Positions 18,662 to 29,519 of a stretch of DNA of 64,000 bases are shown here, in pieces (positions within the stretch are counted from its first letter, which is position 1; every line of letters starts with the position of its first letter). The notes under the pieces were generated by a model, which was given only the letters and a program-made list of their open reading frames with translations, did not search any database and was not told the DNA's origin. This DNA comes from Pseudomonas oryzihabitans (lineage in GTDB: Bacteria; Pseudomonadota; Gammaproteobacteria; Pseudomonadales; Pseudomonadaceae). The position numbers and the translations under genes are program-made. The stretch spans positions 4,696,001-4,760,000 of the forward strand of contig NZ_CP102428.1 in the NCBI RefSeq assembly GCF_024652905.1, read 5' to 3'.

Positions 18662-20735
18662 TTTCAGCCCCGCTACCGAACGGCTGCTGCGCCTGGCGTC
18701 CCTGGCCCAGGAGCGCCCCCTGGCACCGCTCGAACAGCGCGATGACCTCTTTCGCCTGCTGGAGCTCTGGGTGCAGCGCGGCTGGCTGCGCCAGGTGGAC
18801 CGGGCCTTCACCAGCTTTCTCGGTGAACTCGATCCCCAGGGCGACTCGGCGGTGCTGCTGGCCGCGGCCCTGGCCAGCCATCAGCTCGGCCATGGCCATG
18901 TCTGCCTGGATCTCGCCGCCACCCTGCGCAATCCCGATGCCGCCCTGTCGCTGCCGCCCGAGGGCGACGAGGCGCGTGCGTCGCTGTTGCCGTCGCAGTT
19001 GCTGCACGGCCATACCCTGGAGGCCTGGCGGCAGGCGCTGCTGGCCAGCGTGCTGGTCGATGCCGACGGCAGCTGTCCGGAGCGACCGCTGGTGCTCGGC
19101 GGTGAGCGCCTCTATCTGCGCCGCTACTGGAATTACGAGCGCGCGGTGGCCGCCAGCCTGCGCCAGCGCCTGGCCACCCCGGAGCCGTTGCCGGCGGATC
19201 TCGCCGAGCGTCTCGACCGGCTGTTTCCGCCGGACCCCGACGCGGGCGGCGAACCCGACTGGCAGAAGCTGGCTTGCGCCCTGGCGGTGCGTGGTGCCTT
19301 CAGCATCGTCACCGGCGGCCCCGGGACCGGCAAGACCACCACCGTGGTGCGGCTGCTGGCGCTGCTCCAGGCGCCGGCGGTGGCGGCCGGTCGGCCCCTG
19401 CGTATCCGCCTGGCCGCGCCCACGGGCAAGGCGGCCGCGCGGCTCACCGAATCCATCGGCGGCCAGGTCAGTCGCCTGCCGGTGGACGACGAACTGCGCC
19501 GGCACATCCCTACGGGAGTGACCACGGTGCACCGGCTGCTGGGCAGTCGGCCCAATACCCGTCACTTCCGCCATCACCGCGGGCATCCCTTGCCGCTGGA
19601 CGTGCTGGTGGTGGACGAAGCCTCGATGATCGACCTGGAAATGATGGCCAGCCTGCTGGCGGCCCTGCCGCCGCGGGCGCGACTGGTGCTGCTCGGCGAC
19701 AAGGACCAGCTGGCCTCGGTGGAGGCGGGCGCGGTGCTGGGCGATCTCTGCCGGGATGCCGAAGCCGGACGCTACAGTCCGGCCACCCGGGCCTGGCTGG
19801 AAGGGGTGAGTGGCCAGTCGCTGGCCCAGGCGGCGCTGGCGGTCGGCGACGACCAGGGTGACGCCCTGGCCCAGCAGGTGGTGATGCTCAGGCGCTCGCG
19901 CCGCTTCGGCGCCGGCAGCGGTATCGGCCAACTGGCGCGCCGGGTCAATGCCCAGGACGGCATGGGCGCGCAGCAGGTGCTGGTCGACGGCGGCTACGCC
20001 GACCTGCACCGGGTGCTGCTCAAGGGGCCGGAGGATCGCGCCCTGGAGCGTCTGGTACTGGAAGGACGTGGGCGCGCCCGTGGCTATCGTCATTATCTTG
20101 AGGTCCTGCATGAGACGCGGCCGCAACTCGACAGCGTGCTGGAGGATCCGGTCTGGACGCGCTGGGCCGGCCAGGTGCTGGCCGCCTTCGACGACTTCCA
20201 GCTGCTCTGCGCCGTGCGCAAGGGCCCCTGGGGCGTGGAGGGCCTCAATCTGCGCATCGCCAACGCCCTGTTGACCGCCGGTTTGCTCACGGGCGAGCAC
20301 GGCTGGTACGAAGGCCGTCCGGTGCTGGTGACGCGCAACGACTACAGCCTGGGGCTGATGAACGGTGACATCGGCATCACCCTCTGCCTGCCGGACGCCA
20401 ATCAGCCGGGGCGCAAGGTCCTGCGGGTCGCCTTTCCCCGCGGCGATGGCAGCGGCGGTCTGAGATTCGTCCTGCCCAGCCGGTTGGCGGCGGTGGACAC
20501 GGTGTTCGCCATGACCGTGCACAAGTCCCAGGGCTCGGAATTCGCCCACACCGCGCTGCTGCTGCCCGAGCAGCTCAGTCCGGTGCTGACCAAGGAGCTG
20601 GTCTATACCGGCATCACCCGGGCGCGCGATGATTTCACCCTGATCGAGGCCCGCGGCGGCATCTTCGCCGAGGCCGTGGCCCGTCGAGTCCGCCGTGTCA
20701 GTGGCCTGGACCTGGATTTGCGAAACACTGTGTAA
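18654..20735 (+). CDS. recD: Exodeoxyribonuclease V alpha subunit (5'-3' helicase)
   Basis: The fast 5'-3' SF1B helicase motor of RecBCD, 693 residues. The N-terminal domain that contacts RecBC (about 1-200) precedes the motor with Walker A GGPGTGKTTTVVRL near 221-234, LAAPTGKAAARLTESI, Walker B LVVDEASMIDLEMM, LLGDKDQLASVEAGAVLGD and C-terminal motifs AMTVHKSQGSEF and YTGITRARDDF. I start at ATG 18654, with GGAG upstream and an 8-base overlap with recB, instead of the in-frame GTG at 18639. Confidence 0.96.
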   Translation: MSDFSPATERLLRLASLAQERPLAPLEQRDDLFRLLELWVQRGWLRQVDRAFTSFLGELDPQGDSAVLLAAALASHQLGHGHVCLDLAATLRNPDAALSLPPEGDEARASLLPSQLLHGHTLEAWRQALLASVLVDADGSCPERPLVLGGERLYLRRYWNYERAVAASLRQRLATPEPLPADLAERLDRLFPPDPDAGGEPDWQKLACALAVRGAFSIVTGGPGTGKTTTVVRLLALLQAPAVAAGRPLRIRLAAPTGKAAARLTESIGGQVSRLPVDDELRRHIPTGVTTVHRLLGSRPNTRHFRHHRGHPLPLDVLVVDEASMIDLEMMASLLAALPPRARLVLLGDKDQLASVEAGAVLGDLCRDAEAGRYSPATRAWLEGVSGQSLAQAALAVGDDQGDALAQQVVMLRRSRRFGAGSGIGQLARRVNAQDGMGAQQVLVDGGYADLHRVLLKGPEDRALERLVLEGRGRARGYRHYLEVLHETRPQLDSVLEDPVWTRWAGQVLAAFDDFQLLCAVRKGPWGVEGLNLRIANALLTAGLLTGEHGWYEGRPVLVTRNDYSLGLMNGDIGITLCLPDANQPGRKVLRVAFPRGDGSGGLRFVLPSRLAAVDTVFAMTVHKSQGSEFAHTALLLPEQLSPVLTKELVYTGITRARDDFTLIEARGGIFAEAVARRVRRVSGLDLDLRNTV

Positions 20736-20808
20736 ATGTACAGATAAACGCTGGACGCTCCTCCTGCGCCTGCCTAAGGTGAGGGGAGCCGTCCGCGATG
20801 AGAGCGCC

Positions 20809-22392
20809 ATGACTTCCCTGCCTTTCGTTTCCCTTGTGCTTCCCCTGTTGCTGCTGGCCGGCTGGGCGGGTTCGGCCGTCTGGCTGACCGGGCGCCAGCG
20901 CTATCTGCAACAGCAACTCGACAGCGCCGCCGAGCGCTACGACATGCTGCGCGACGACCTGCAGCGGGCCGAGCTGGCCAACGGTCGCCAGGTGGTGGAG
21001 TTGGGCGCCGAGCGCGAACGCACCGCCGCCCTGCAGCGCCAACTGGAGGCCAATCGCGAGCTGGAAGCCGAGTTGCGCCAGCAGACCCGCCAGGCCCAGT
21101 TGCAGGCCGCCGAACAACACGCCCTGGCCGAGGCCGCCCGCGCCCAGCTGCAGGGTAGCCAGGAGCAGCTCGCCGAACTGCGCGAACGCCAGCACCGCGA
21201 GCAACAGCTGCACGCCGAGGTACAGGAGCGCCATGCGCGTCTGGCCGAAGAGCATGCGACGCTCAGGACCACCCTGGAGCAGAAGGAAGAGCACTTCCAG
21301 GCGCAGCAGCTGCTGCTGCGCGAGAGTCGCGAGCAACTCAAGCTGGAATTCGAACAACTGGCCGGACGCATCTTCGACGCCAAGGGCCAGGCCTTCGCCC
21401 AGCACAGCCAGCAATCGCTGGATGCGCTGTTGCGGCCGTTCCGCGAGCAGATCGAAGGCTTTCGCGCCAAGGTCGAGGACATCCACCACAAGGATGTCCA
21501 GCAGCAGGCGGCCCTCGGCCAGCAGTTGCTCGATCTCAAGGAGCTCAACCGGCAGATCACCCAGGAAGCCCATGACCTGGCCACCGCCCTGCGCGGCCAG
21601 AAGAAGGCCCAGGGCAACTGGGGTGAACTGATCCTGGAAAATGTGCTGGAGCGTTCCGGCCTGCGCGAGGGTCGCGACTTCGTCCGCGAGCGCAGCTTCA
21701 CCACCGAGACCGGGCGGCGACGGCCGGACGTGCTGGTCCATCTGCCGCAGAAGAAGCACCTGGTGGTGGACGCCAAGGTGTCGCTCAATGCCTATACCCG
21801 CTACGTCAACAGTGAGGACGAAGGCGAGCGTCGCCTGGCCCTGGGCGAGCACGTGCGCGCCGTGGGCGACCGCATCCGCGAGCTGGCCGATCGCGAGTAC
21901 TTCAGCCTGCCGGGGCTGAATTCGCCGGAGATGGTCTTTCTCTTCATTCCCATCGAATCGGCCTTCGTCGAAGCGCTCAAGGCCGACGAGAGCCTGTTCC
22001 AGCGCGCCATCGAGCAGAACGTGCTGGTGGCCACGCCGACCACCCTGCTGACCAGCCTCAACATCGTCCGCCAGCTCTGGCGCTTCGAGGACCAGAATCG
22101 CCATACCGCCGAGCTGGCCGAGCGCGCGGGCAAGGTCTACGACAAGCTGCGTACCTTTCTCGGCAGCATGGACGGCATCGGCAAGAGTCTGGACAAAGCC
22201 GGCGAAGCCTATCGCAAGGCCTGCGGCCAACTGGTGGGCGGCCCGGGTAACCTGGTCAAGCAGGTGGCCGACTTCAAGGAACTGGGCGTGGCGGTACGCA
22301 CCGAACTGGACGGTCAGTGGACCGAGCGGGCGGAGCTGGAGCTGACGATGGTCGAACTGGAAGCCGCCGCCGAATCTTCCGACCAGGGCTGA
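20809..22392 (+). CDS. rmuC: DNA recombination protein RmuC
   Basis: Membrane-anchored protein of the RmuC family, linked in E. coli to limiting inversions at short repeats; predicted nuclease fold. The 527 residues comprise an N-terminal membrane helix (FVSLVLPLLLLAGWAGSAVW), a Gln/Glu/Arg-rich coiled coil from about 28 to 230, and the conserved domain with GNWGELILENVLERSGL and HLVVDAKVSLNAYTRY, the latter holding the likely catalytic Asp and Lys. I start at ATG 20809 just before the membrane helix; the frame is open upstream but overlaps recD. It lies 73 bases behind recD, placing a second DNA-maintenance gene behind recCBD. Confidence 0.94.
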   Translation: MTSLPFVSLVLPLLLLAGWAGSAVWLTGRQRYLQQQLDSAAERYDMLRDDLQRAELANGRQVVELGAERERTAALQRQLEANRELEAELRQQTRQAQLQAAEQHALAEAARAQLQGSQEQLAELRERQHREQQLHAEVQERHARLAEEHATLRTTLEQKEEHFQAQQLLLRESREQLKLEFEQLAGRIFDAKGQAFAQHSQQSLDALLRPFREQIEGFRAKVEDIHHKDVQQQAALGQQLLDLKELNRQITQEAHDLATALRGQKKAQGNWGELILENVLERSGLREGRDFVRERSFTTETGRRRPDVLVHLPQKKHLVVDAKVSLNAYTRYVNSEDEGERRLALGEHVRAVGDRIRELADREYFSLPGLNSPEMVFLFIPIESAFVEALKADESLFQRAIEQNVLVATPTTLLTSLNIVRQLWRFEDQNRHTAELAERAGKVYDKLRTFLGSMDGIGKSLDKAGEAYRKACGQLVGGPGNLVKQVADFKELGVAVRTELDGQWTERAELELTMVELEAAAESSDQG

Positions 22393-22427
22393 GCTGGCGC
22401 TACGGGTTCAGGGGGAGGGCAGGTACG

Positions 22428-22456
22428 CCTGACCGGTATCAGGCGCACCGGTCAGG
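22428..22456. terminator. Hairpin between convergent rmuC and prfC
   Basis: A perfect 9-bp inverted repeat CCTGACCGG/CCGGTCAGG (22428-22436, 22448-22456) with an 11-base loop lies in the 74-base gap between the converging genes. No T run is present, so termination is only suggested by position. Confidence 0.45.
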
Positions 22457-22466
22457 ACGATAGCGC

Positions 22467-24050
<1,584 letters not shown>

Positions 24051-24100
24051 GGATGAACCTGGGCGGGAAGAAAAAAGAGGGGGCGGAGTATAGCAGAGCG

Positions 24101-24130
24101 CAGCCCCACCGACTTGGGTCGGTGGGGCTG
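24101..24130. terminator. Strong hairpin behind the acyltransferase gene
   Basis: A perfect 13-bp stem (24101-24113 and 24118-24130) with the loop TTGG follows the acyltransferase stop on the minus strand. The nearest T-rich stretch on that strand, CTCTTTTTTCTT, is about 25 bases further, so it is not a textbook terminator. The prfC -10 candidate lies just beyond it. Confidence 0.6.
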
Positions 24131-24142
24131 CCGGGGCTCCGC

Positions 24143-25318
24143 TCAGCGCTGCGGCTGGATGGTGCCGTCGCAGCAGGGTGGGGTGCGTTTGCGGCGGACC
24201 AGACGCTTGCCCAGGGCCATGCCCGGGATCTCGATGTACCTGTGGGTCAGGCAGGCGAAGGCGAAGACCACTCCCAGCTCCAGCAGTACCACCAGGTTGT
24301 CCAGCACGGGGCTGCCGGTGGCGATGTAGCGGATCATGAAGGGCACCGGCACATCATGGGAGGGCGCCACCACCGTGAGATCATGGTGCAGCAGCTTGCC
24401 CAGCACGATGAAGGCGCTCTTGAACACGAAGATCACCGCGGCGTGGCAGAGGTAGATCGAGTAGGACAGTACGCCCAGGCGGACGAAGAACCCCTGATGC
24501 AGCACGCTGGAGACCAGGCCGCGCTCGAAGGCGAAGGTGAGGATGGTGACGCAGAACACCAGGGTCGCCAGCACGCCCTTCTTGGGCACCGGCAGATCCG
24601 AGGTCATCACCGCGACACCCGCGATCAGGCACGCCAGCTCCAGCAGGGTGCCACCGAATTGCCCCTGATTGTGCTGCTTGATCCAGACATAGAGGCGATA
24701 GGTGCAGGCGCCGGCGAAAAAGCACGACAGGCCACGAAAGATCTCGGTCTTCAGCGGCAGGATGGGAAACAACAGCTGCACGAAGGCCAGCAGGGCGATC
24801 GCCAGGAACCACTGGCGCTGATGACCCTGGCCCTTGAGTACCAGCAAGCCGAATACCAGATAGAGGTAGTACTCGATGCTGATGCTCCAGGAGGGGTAGT
24901 TGAAGGAGCCGGTGATGGCCTCGCCCAGCCAGGATTGCAGCAGCAGCAGATTGGGCAGGAATTGTTCGGGCGCGGTGGCGCCGCTGAAGGCCGGATCGTT
25001 GAAGCCGATCCCCAGTTTTTCCGCCAACAGGCGACCGCTCTCCAGCAGCACATAGAGGCCCAGCATGGCCAGGTGCAGTGGCAGGATCCGCGCCGAGCGA
25101 CTGATGGCGAAGTCGCGATAGTCGTCCAGGGTGCGCAGCCGATTTTCGTAGGTGTGCATCAGCACGAAGCCGCTCAGCACAAAGAAGAATTCGACGAACA
25201 GGTAGGCATTGGCTATCAGCGGATTTTCCGAGGCAGCCTGAGCGACATAGGTGTGGAAGAGGACAACGGCGACGGCCAATAGACCGCGAAAGCTATCCAG
25301 AGCGACGAATCTTTCCAT
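24143..25318 (-). CDS. Acyltransferase 3 family membrane protein (OafA/YrhL-like)
   Basis: Integral-membrane O-acyltransferase of 391 residues; members transfer acetyl or similar groups to extracellular polysaccharide or cell-surface sugars. The N-terminus [24 protein letters not shown] holds the family R..D..R..H pattern, with about ten hydrophobic helices to the end. ATG 25318 is preceded by AGGGA seven bases upstream; longer in-frame starts have no Shine-Dalgarno. It lies on the same strand as the GH5 glycosidase upstream (294-base gap), suggesting related roles at a surface glycan. The acceptor cannot be told from sequence. Confidence 0.85.
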   Translation of the reverse strand: MERFVALDSFRGLLAVAVVLFHTYVAQAASENPLIANAYLFVEFFFVLSGFVLMHTYENRLRTLDDYRDFAISRSARILPLHLAMLGLYVLLESGRLLAEKLGIGFNDPAFSGATAPEQFLPNLLLLQSWLGEAITGSFNYPSWSISIEYYLYLVFGLLVLKGQGHQRQWFLAIALLAFVQLLFPILPLKTEIFRGLSCFFAGACTYRLYVWIKQHNQGQFGGTLLELACLIAGVAVMTSDLPVPKKGVLATLVFCVTILTFAFERGLVSSVLHQGFFVRLGVLSYSIYLCHAAVIFVFKSAFIVLGKLLHHDLTVVAPSHDVPVPFMIRYIATGSPVLDNLVVLLELGVVFAFACLTHRYIEIPGMALGKRLVRRKRTPPCCDGTIQPQR

Positions 25319-25445
25319 GGGAATTCCCTGACGGTGCAGCAGGACGAGGCAAGCGGAGGCAGCGCAGCCGCTAGGGGGAAAGAGAAGGGAGCAGAGGGGT
25401 GAACGGTGGCATGGCATCCTAGCTCTTGTGGTCGTGCAAGCATCT

Positions 25446-25462
25446 TAATAGTCGAACTATTA
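25446..25462. promoter_or_regulatory. Perfect palindrome upstream of the acyltransferase gene
   Basis: TAATAGT-CGA-ACTATTA is a perfect 7-bp inverted repeat in an A+T-rich patch 128 bases before the acyltransferase start and 151 bases beyond the GH5 stop. Its size and place suit an operator. A weak promoter-like TTGTTA/TATTAA pair with an over-long spacer overlaps it on the minus strand. Confidence 0.4.
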
Positions 25463-25612
25463 CTTGCTGTAACAATTTGATCGCATAAAGCCAGCAAGTT
25501 CTTGCCTGGCCGTCCATGGCCCTGGCTTTTGTGACGGCAATCACCTGTTTTCAGGCAAATCGCTGACGGGTGGCAGTGGGCGCCGTTCGGCTTCGGCCGT
25601 GGCGCCCTTGTC

Positions 25613-26659
25613 TCAGCGAGGACCCAGGTCGGTGCAGTCGGCCGGCTTCACGTACTTCTGCAGCACGGTCCATTGCGGTCGGGGTTTGCCCTTGACCGGC
25701 TCGATCGCCAGCGGATAGTCGCCCCAGTTGGGGCCGGCTGCCCAGTACATGGCCGGAATGCATTCCTTGCGCAGACGGGCCAGCAGCCGGTCCATTGCCG
25801 CCAGCCAGCGGGGATCGTTGTCCGGTACGCCGAATTCACCGATGTGGCCACGCTTGCCGTGCTGCTTGAGCCAGGCGATGAAGGGCTCGACCCGGCGGAT
25901 GCCGACGTCCGGGTCGAAGTCGGTCATGTCCTTCTTGAGGTATTTGCCGCCACCGTCGTTGTCGAAATAGACGTGTGCCGAATAGATCAGGTTGTCGGCC
26001 GGGTCCTTGAGGCCAAGCAGCTTGGCGTTGTAGCGCGGCCATAGATAGCTGCTGGACCAGCCATTACCCTCGATCAGGATCGGGCGCGCCCGGTCCACGT
26101 CGCGTACCGCATCGATGCCGTGCTGCGCCGCGATCGGCCACTGCTCAACCGCATCGTGGGGCTCGTTCATGATGTCGTAGGCGGCGAGGGCGGGGTGCTC
26201 GTGCCAGCGCTGGGCGATCCGCTGCAGGACATCGGCATAGGCCGGGTAAGGCACTGCCGCGCTGCCGATGATCTGCCCGCGGTATCTCATGTAATTGTGC
26301 AGATCCAGGATCACGTGCATGCGATAGCGCTTGGCGTTGTCCAGGGTCTTATCGATCAGCTTGGCATAGGCAGGATCCAGCGGCTGCCCCAGGCGGGGCT
26401 GCAGGCGTTCCCAGATGACCGGGAAGCGGATCACGCGGATGCCTTTGGCAGCCCAGCGTCGGTAGTGACCGGCGTCGGGAAAGAAGTAGTTGGTGCCGGG
26501 CTTGCCCGGCAATACATGAGGAGCGAAGCCGGCACCGGAGAAGTTCAGTCCGACCAGATCGGTGGGGAAGTCACGCGTATCGGCACGGGTGGCCGGCACG
26601 ATGGTCAGGCAGAGGAGAGTGAGCAGGGTCGTGAGAGCGGTTTTCAGGCGTAGCGTCAT
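25613..26659 (-). CDS. Secreted glycoside hydrolase family 5 (endoglucanase-like)
   Basis: Retaining beta-glycosidase, probably a cellulase-type endoglucanase, 348 residues. A Sec signal peptide (TALTTLLTLLCLTIVPATRA) is followed by a single TIM-barrel domain. Diagnostic segments are GIRVIRFPVIWERLQP, VILDLHNYMRYRGQ, YDIMNEPHD with the acid/base Glu166, YSAHVYFDNDGGG and HIGEFGVP with the nucleophile Glu275. ATG 26659 is used; the in-frame TTG two codons earlier is less likely. No carbohydrate-binding module is present and no cellulose synthase genes lie in the window, so the natural glucan is unknown. Confidence 0.9.
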   Translation of the reverse strand: MTLRLKTALTTLLTLLCLTIVPATRADTRDFPTDLVGLNFSGAGFAPHVLPGKPGTNYFFPDAGHYRRWAAKGIRVIRFPVIWERLQPRLGQPLDPAYAKLIDKTLDNAKRYRMHVILDLHNYMRYRGQIIGSAAVPYPAYADVLQRIAQRWHEHPALAAYDIMNEPHDAVEQWPIAAQHGIDAVRDVDRARPILIEGNGWSSSYLWPRYNAKLLGLKDPADNLIYSAHVYFDNDGGGKYLKKDMTDFDPDVGIRRVEPFIAWLKQHGKRGHIGEFGVPDNDPRWLAAMDRLLARLRKECIPAMYWAAGPNWGDYPLAIEPVKGKPRPQWTVLQKYVKPADCTDLGPR

Positions 26660-26978
26660 CGGCAAGGTCCCGGACAGTGACGGAAGACGGTAGGAGCACG
26701 GGTCGCGGTGACCCGATTCGCCATGAGGCCCGAAGAGACGTCAGGAAGTTGCGCTGTATTGCTCAGAAGGTGCGCCAGGCGACGTTAATGCCAGGCGAAA
26801 GCCGCAGAAATGCGAGCTAGGTAGGGCTGGGAGTTAGCCTGTGCCAGGACGACGCGGGGTCTAGATCCGGGAGGGACGATCAGCCGAACGGAGGGAAAGG
26901 GCATTGGAGCGAGCAATGAACTGCCTGTGACTGCTTTCCATCTTTCCATGGCGCAGGCAGATCATTCGAAAGCGGTCT
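26660..26978. other. Gene-free stretch upstream of the GH5 gene
   Basis: This 319-base stretch lies between the 63-aa gene and the GH5 gene and should hold the GH5 promoter. I see a small hairpin GGGTC/GACCC (near 26700-26715) and a repeated GCCAGGCG motif, but no convincing promoter, repeat family or short gene. Confidence 0.4.
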
Positions 26979-27170
26979 TTAGCGACGCAGGCAGATTCCA
27001 GCCCACTGCTCGGCTTCGCGGCGGGCTGAGGCCTCGTCATCGAAGTCGGCGATCAGGCCACCGTGCGCATACACCACCACCCAGTTTTCCACCTTGGGTT
27101 GCAGCAGCATTACGGGGGTAGAGGATAGAACAGCGGAGTCCAACGATGCACAAGCCGTCATGTCATTCAT
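26979..27170 (-). CDS. Small uncharacterised protein (63 aa)
   Basis: A short gene with a good start: AAGGGA lies six bases before ATG 27170. The product has a low-complexity N-terminus, then a compact segment VENWVVVYAHGGLIADFDDEASARREAEQWA. That part looks like a small alpha/beta fold in which an aromatic strand is followed by an amphipathic helix. No signal peptide or membrane helix is apparent. I do not recognise the family. It is isolated, with over 700 gene-free bases upstream. Confidence 0.6.
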   Translation of the reverse strand: MNDMTACASLDSAVLSSTPVMLLQPKVENWVVVYAHGGLIADFDDEASARREAEQWAGICLRR

Positions 27171-27892
27171 AACGTTCCCTTTGAAGTTAGCTCGGTGAAT
27201 AGTCTGTTTTTATAGCGGTTCCAGAAACGGCGCTTGGTGCTATCACTGGGCCACCTATTGACCGTGTTATGGCTGAATGATCCCTCAAAGCGTCAGCCAC
27301 TCGTCGGCATGATAAAGAGGTGCCAAAACATCGGCATCGCACTGGCTCACACAAAGATGTTTCAGTTATGACCGTACGTCAGCTGAGCTGTGTCACGCTC
27401 CACGAAACCGAGCCGGTCTGCCGTGGCATCTGTGACAGATATCGCGTCGAGTCTGCAAAGCAGCTAACAGTAAAGGTATTAAATTTATCGTCACATATTC
27501 GCCGGCTGCTCTAGCACGCGATTCTCGCTTTTCTCCGGGTATCCGAGCCTCTCGCCTGGGCCTTTCACCCTGTCAAGGTGTGTCGCTTTCCGCGATTGGG
27601 TTGGCATTGAGCGAGTCTATTGGGTTAGCCTGAAAAGGAGCTGACGAACTATCGACTGCGATGGACGTCAATCTCTTCGGTCGAGGCAAAGCGCCATGTC
27701 GCTACGAGAGAGCGACACCCAAGGGCTAGGCAGATCCCGAGATCCGCACCGCCCCGTTGGTCCAGCCGGCATACCCGCCATGCCCTGCTGTGTCTCGACC
27801 CTGAACCCGGACAGCCGTCCTGCGCCTCGCCCCTGTCGCGAGGTCCGCACTCGGAAGGCATGCGGCCTGTCCGCCCGTTGAAGGAGCCTGAC
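27171..27892. other. 722-base stretch without a recognisable gene
   Basis: This region separates the 63-aa gene from the divergent ABC transporter operon and must hold both promoters. Parts are more A+T-rich than the flanks (for example 27460-27500). A perfect 7-bp hairpin TGTCGCT/AGCGACA with a 7-base loop lies at 27697-27717. Open frames in it lack Shine-Dalgarno sites and similarity. A small RNA or a decayed gene cannot be excluded. Confidence 0.45.
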
Positions 27893-28603
27893 ATGGCGAA
27901 GTTCAAGACCCTCCTGCTCGGCTCGGCCGTGGGAGTGGTGATCCTGGCACTGCTGGTGCACTGGATCGGTAGGGATACCCTCAGTACCTATCGCGCGGAT
28001 CTGCTGTTCTATCTCCAGGCCCACCTCTACCTGGTGGCCGTCTCCATGGTCCTGGCGCTGCTGGTGGGCATTCCCGCCGGGGTATTGCTCAGCAGGCCGC
28101 GCTTCGCCCGCAGTGCCGAGCGCTTCATGCAGGTGTTCAACATCGGCAATACCGTGCCGCCGCTCGCGGTGCTGGCCATCGCCCTGGGCGTCGTCGGCAT
28201 CGGTGACGGGCCGGCGATCCTGGCGCTGTTTCTCGCTTCGCTGCTGCCCATCGTGCGCAACACCTACGAGGGGCTGAAGAACGTGCCGGGCTCGCTCAAG
28301 GAAGCGGCCACCGGTATCGGCATGACCCCCACCCAGGTGCTGACCAAGGTGGAGTTGCCCAATGCCGTGCCCATCATCGTCGGTGGGGTGCGGGTGGCCC
28401 TGGCGATCAACGTCGGCACCACGCCGCTGGTGTTTCTCATCGGCGCCAACAGCCTGGGCAGTCTGATCTTTCCCGCCATCGCCCTGGAGAACCAGTCACA
28501 GCTGCTGCTGGGCGCGGCCGCTACGGCGCTCTTGGCGCTGCTGCTGGATGGCCTGGTGCTGCTCGCCAGTCGCCTCTGGCTGGAACGCGGCCTGGCCCGC
28601 TAA
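27893..28603 (+). CDS. Osmoprotectant-type ABC transporter permease (first)
   Basis: Inner-membrane permease of the OpuC/YehW family that takes up betaine-like compatible solutes, 236 residues. After an N-terminal helix come several more, with the BPD transport signature around EAATGIGMTPTQVLTKVELPN, where the EAA loop docks on the ATPase. AAGGAG lies six bases before ATG 27893; the in-frame upstream extension overlaps no gene but has no such site. It is the first gene of a tight operon permease-binding protein-permease-ATPase (gaps 9, 4 and 10 bases). The exact ligand is not evident. Confidence 0.92.
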   Translation: MAKFKTLLLGSAVGVVILALLVHWIGRDTLSTYRADLLFYLQAHLYLVAVSMVLALLVGIPAGVLLSRPRFARSAERFMQVFNIGNTVPPLAVLAIALGVVGIGDGPAILALFLASLLPIVRNTYEGLKNVPGSLKEAATGIGMTPTQVLTKVELPNAVPIIVGGVRVALAINVGTTPLVFLIGANSLGSLIFPAIALENQSQLLLGAAATALLALLLDGLVLLASRLWLERGLAR

Positions 28604-28612
28604 GGAGACGAG

Positions 28613-29515
28613 ATGAAGAAGTTGCTTATCGCCCTGGGCGCCGCCTGGTTCGGACTGGCGCTGGCCAGTGGTGCCCAGGCCGAGCCCATCCGCATCGGTG
28701 CCAAGGTCTTTACCGAGCAGGCCATTCTCGCCGAGCTCACCGGGCAGTACCTGTCCAGGCACGGCTACCAGCCGGAGATCGTCGGCGGCCTGGGCAGCAC
28801 CATCGCCTGGAACGGCGTGAAGAACGCCCAGCTCGACCTCACCTGGGAATACACCGGTACCTCGCTGGTGGCCTACAACCATGTCACCGAGCGGCTGGAC
28901 AAGGACGCCTCCTACCAGCGGGTCAAGGAACTGGACGCCAAGGTCGGGCTGGCCTGGCTGGCGCCCACCCGCTTCAACAACACCTATGCCCTGGCGCTGC
29001 CGGAAAAGGTCGCCCAGCAGCATCCCGAGCTGAACAGCATCAGCGACCTGGCCCGGCTGCTCAAGGCCGAGGCCGGCAAGCGCCACCTGACCGCGCTGGA
29101 CATCGAATTCGCCAACCGTTCCGACGGCCTCGCCGGCCTGGTCAAGGCCTATGGCCTGAACTACACCCGTGACGACATCCGCCAGATGGATCCGGGACTG
29201 GTCTATACCGCGCTGCGCAACGGCCAGGTGTTCACTGGACTGGTCTACACCACCGACGGCCGCCTGGATGCCTTCAAGCTCAAGGTGCTGGAAGACGACA
29301 AGGGCTATTTCCCCGACTACACCGCCGCGCCGGTGGTGAACGCCGGGTACCTGGCCAAGCACCCGGATCTCGCCGCGTTGCTGAGGCCCCTGGCGGAAAG
29401 CCTGGATCAGGCCACCATGCGCCAGCTCAACGCCAAGGTGGACATCGAGCGGCAGACGCCGGCCCAGGTGGCCCGCGACTTTCTCGCCCAGCACCCCCTA
29501 AGCGGAGGGCAATGA
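28613..29515 (+). CDS. Osmoprotectant ABC transporter substrate-binding protein
   Basis: Periplasmic binding protein of the OpuAC/YehZ (quaternary-amine) class, 300 residues. A Sec signal peptide MKKLLIALGAAWFGLALASGAQA precedes EPIRIGAKVFTEQAILAEL, the family opening. Other conserved parts are GLGSTIAWNGVKNAQLDLTW and DPGLVYTALRNGQVF. It lies between the two permease genes; AAGGAGACG precedes ATG 28613. Ligand could be glycine betaine, choline, carnitine or a related solute; sequence alone does not settle this. Confidence 0.92.
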   Translation: MKKLLIALGAAWFGLALASGAQAEPIRIGAKVFTEQAILAELTGQYLSRHGYQPEIVGGLGSTIAWNGVKNAQLDLTWEYTGTSLVAYNHVTERLDKDASYQRVKELDAKVGLAWLAPTRFNNTYALALPEKVAQQHPELNSISDLARLLKAEAGKRHLTALDIEFANRSDGLAGLVKAYGLNYTRDDIRQMDPGLVYTALRNGQVFTGLVYTTDGRLDAFKLKVLEDDKGYFPDYTAAPVVNAGYLAKHPDLAALLRPLAESLDQATMRQLNAKVDIERQTPAQVARDFLAQHPLSGGQ

Positions 29516-29519
29516 CCCC

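Noticed and set aside
27320..27514. 64-codon frame in the long intergenic region
   Set aside because: GTG start without Shine-Dalgarno, no recognisable product, and no support from context.
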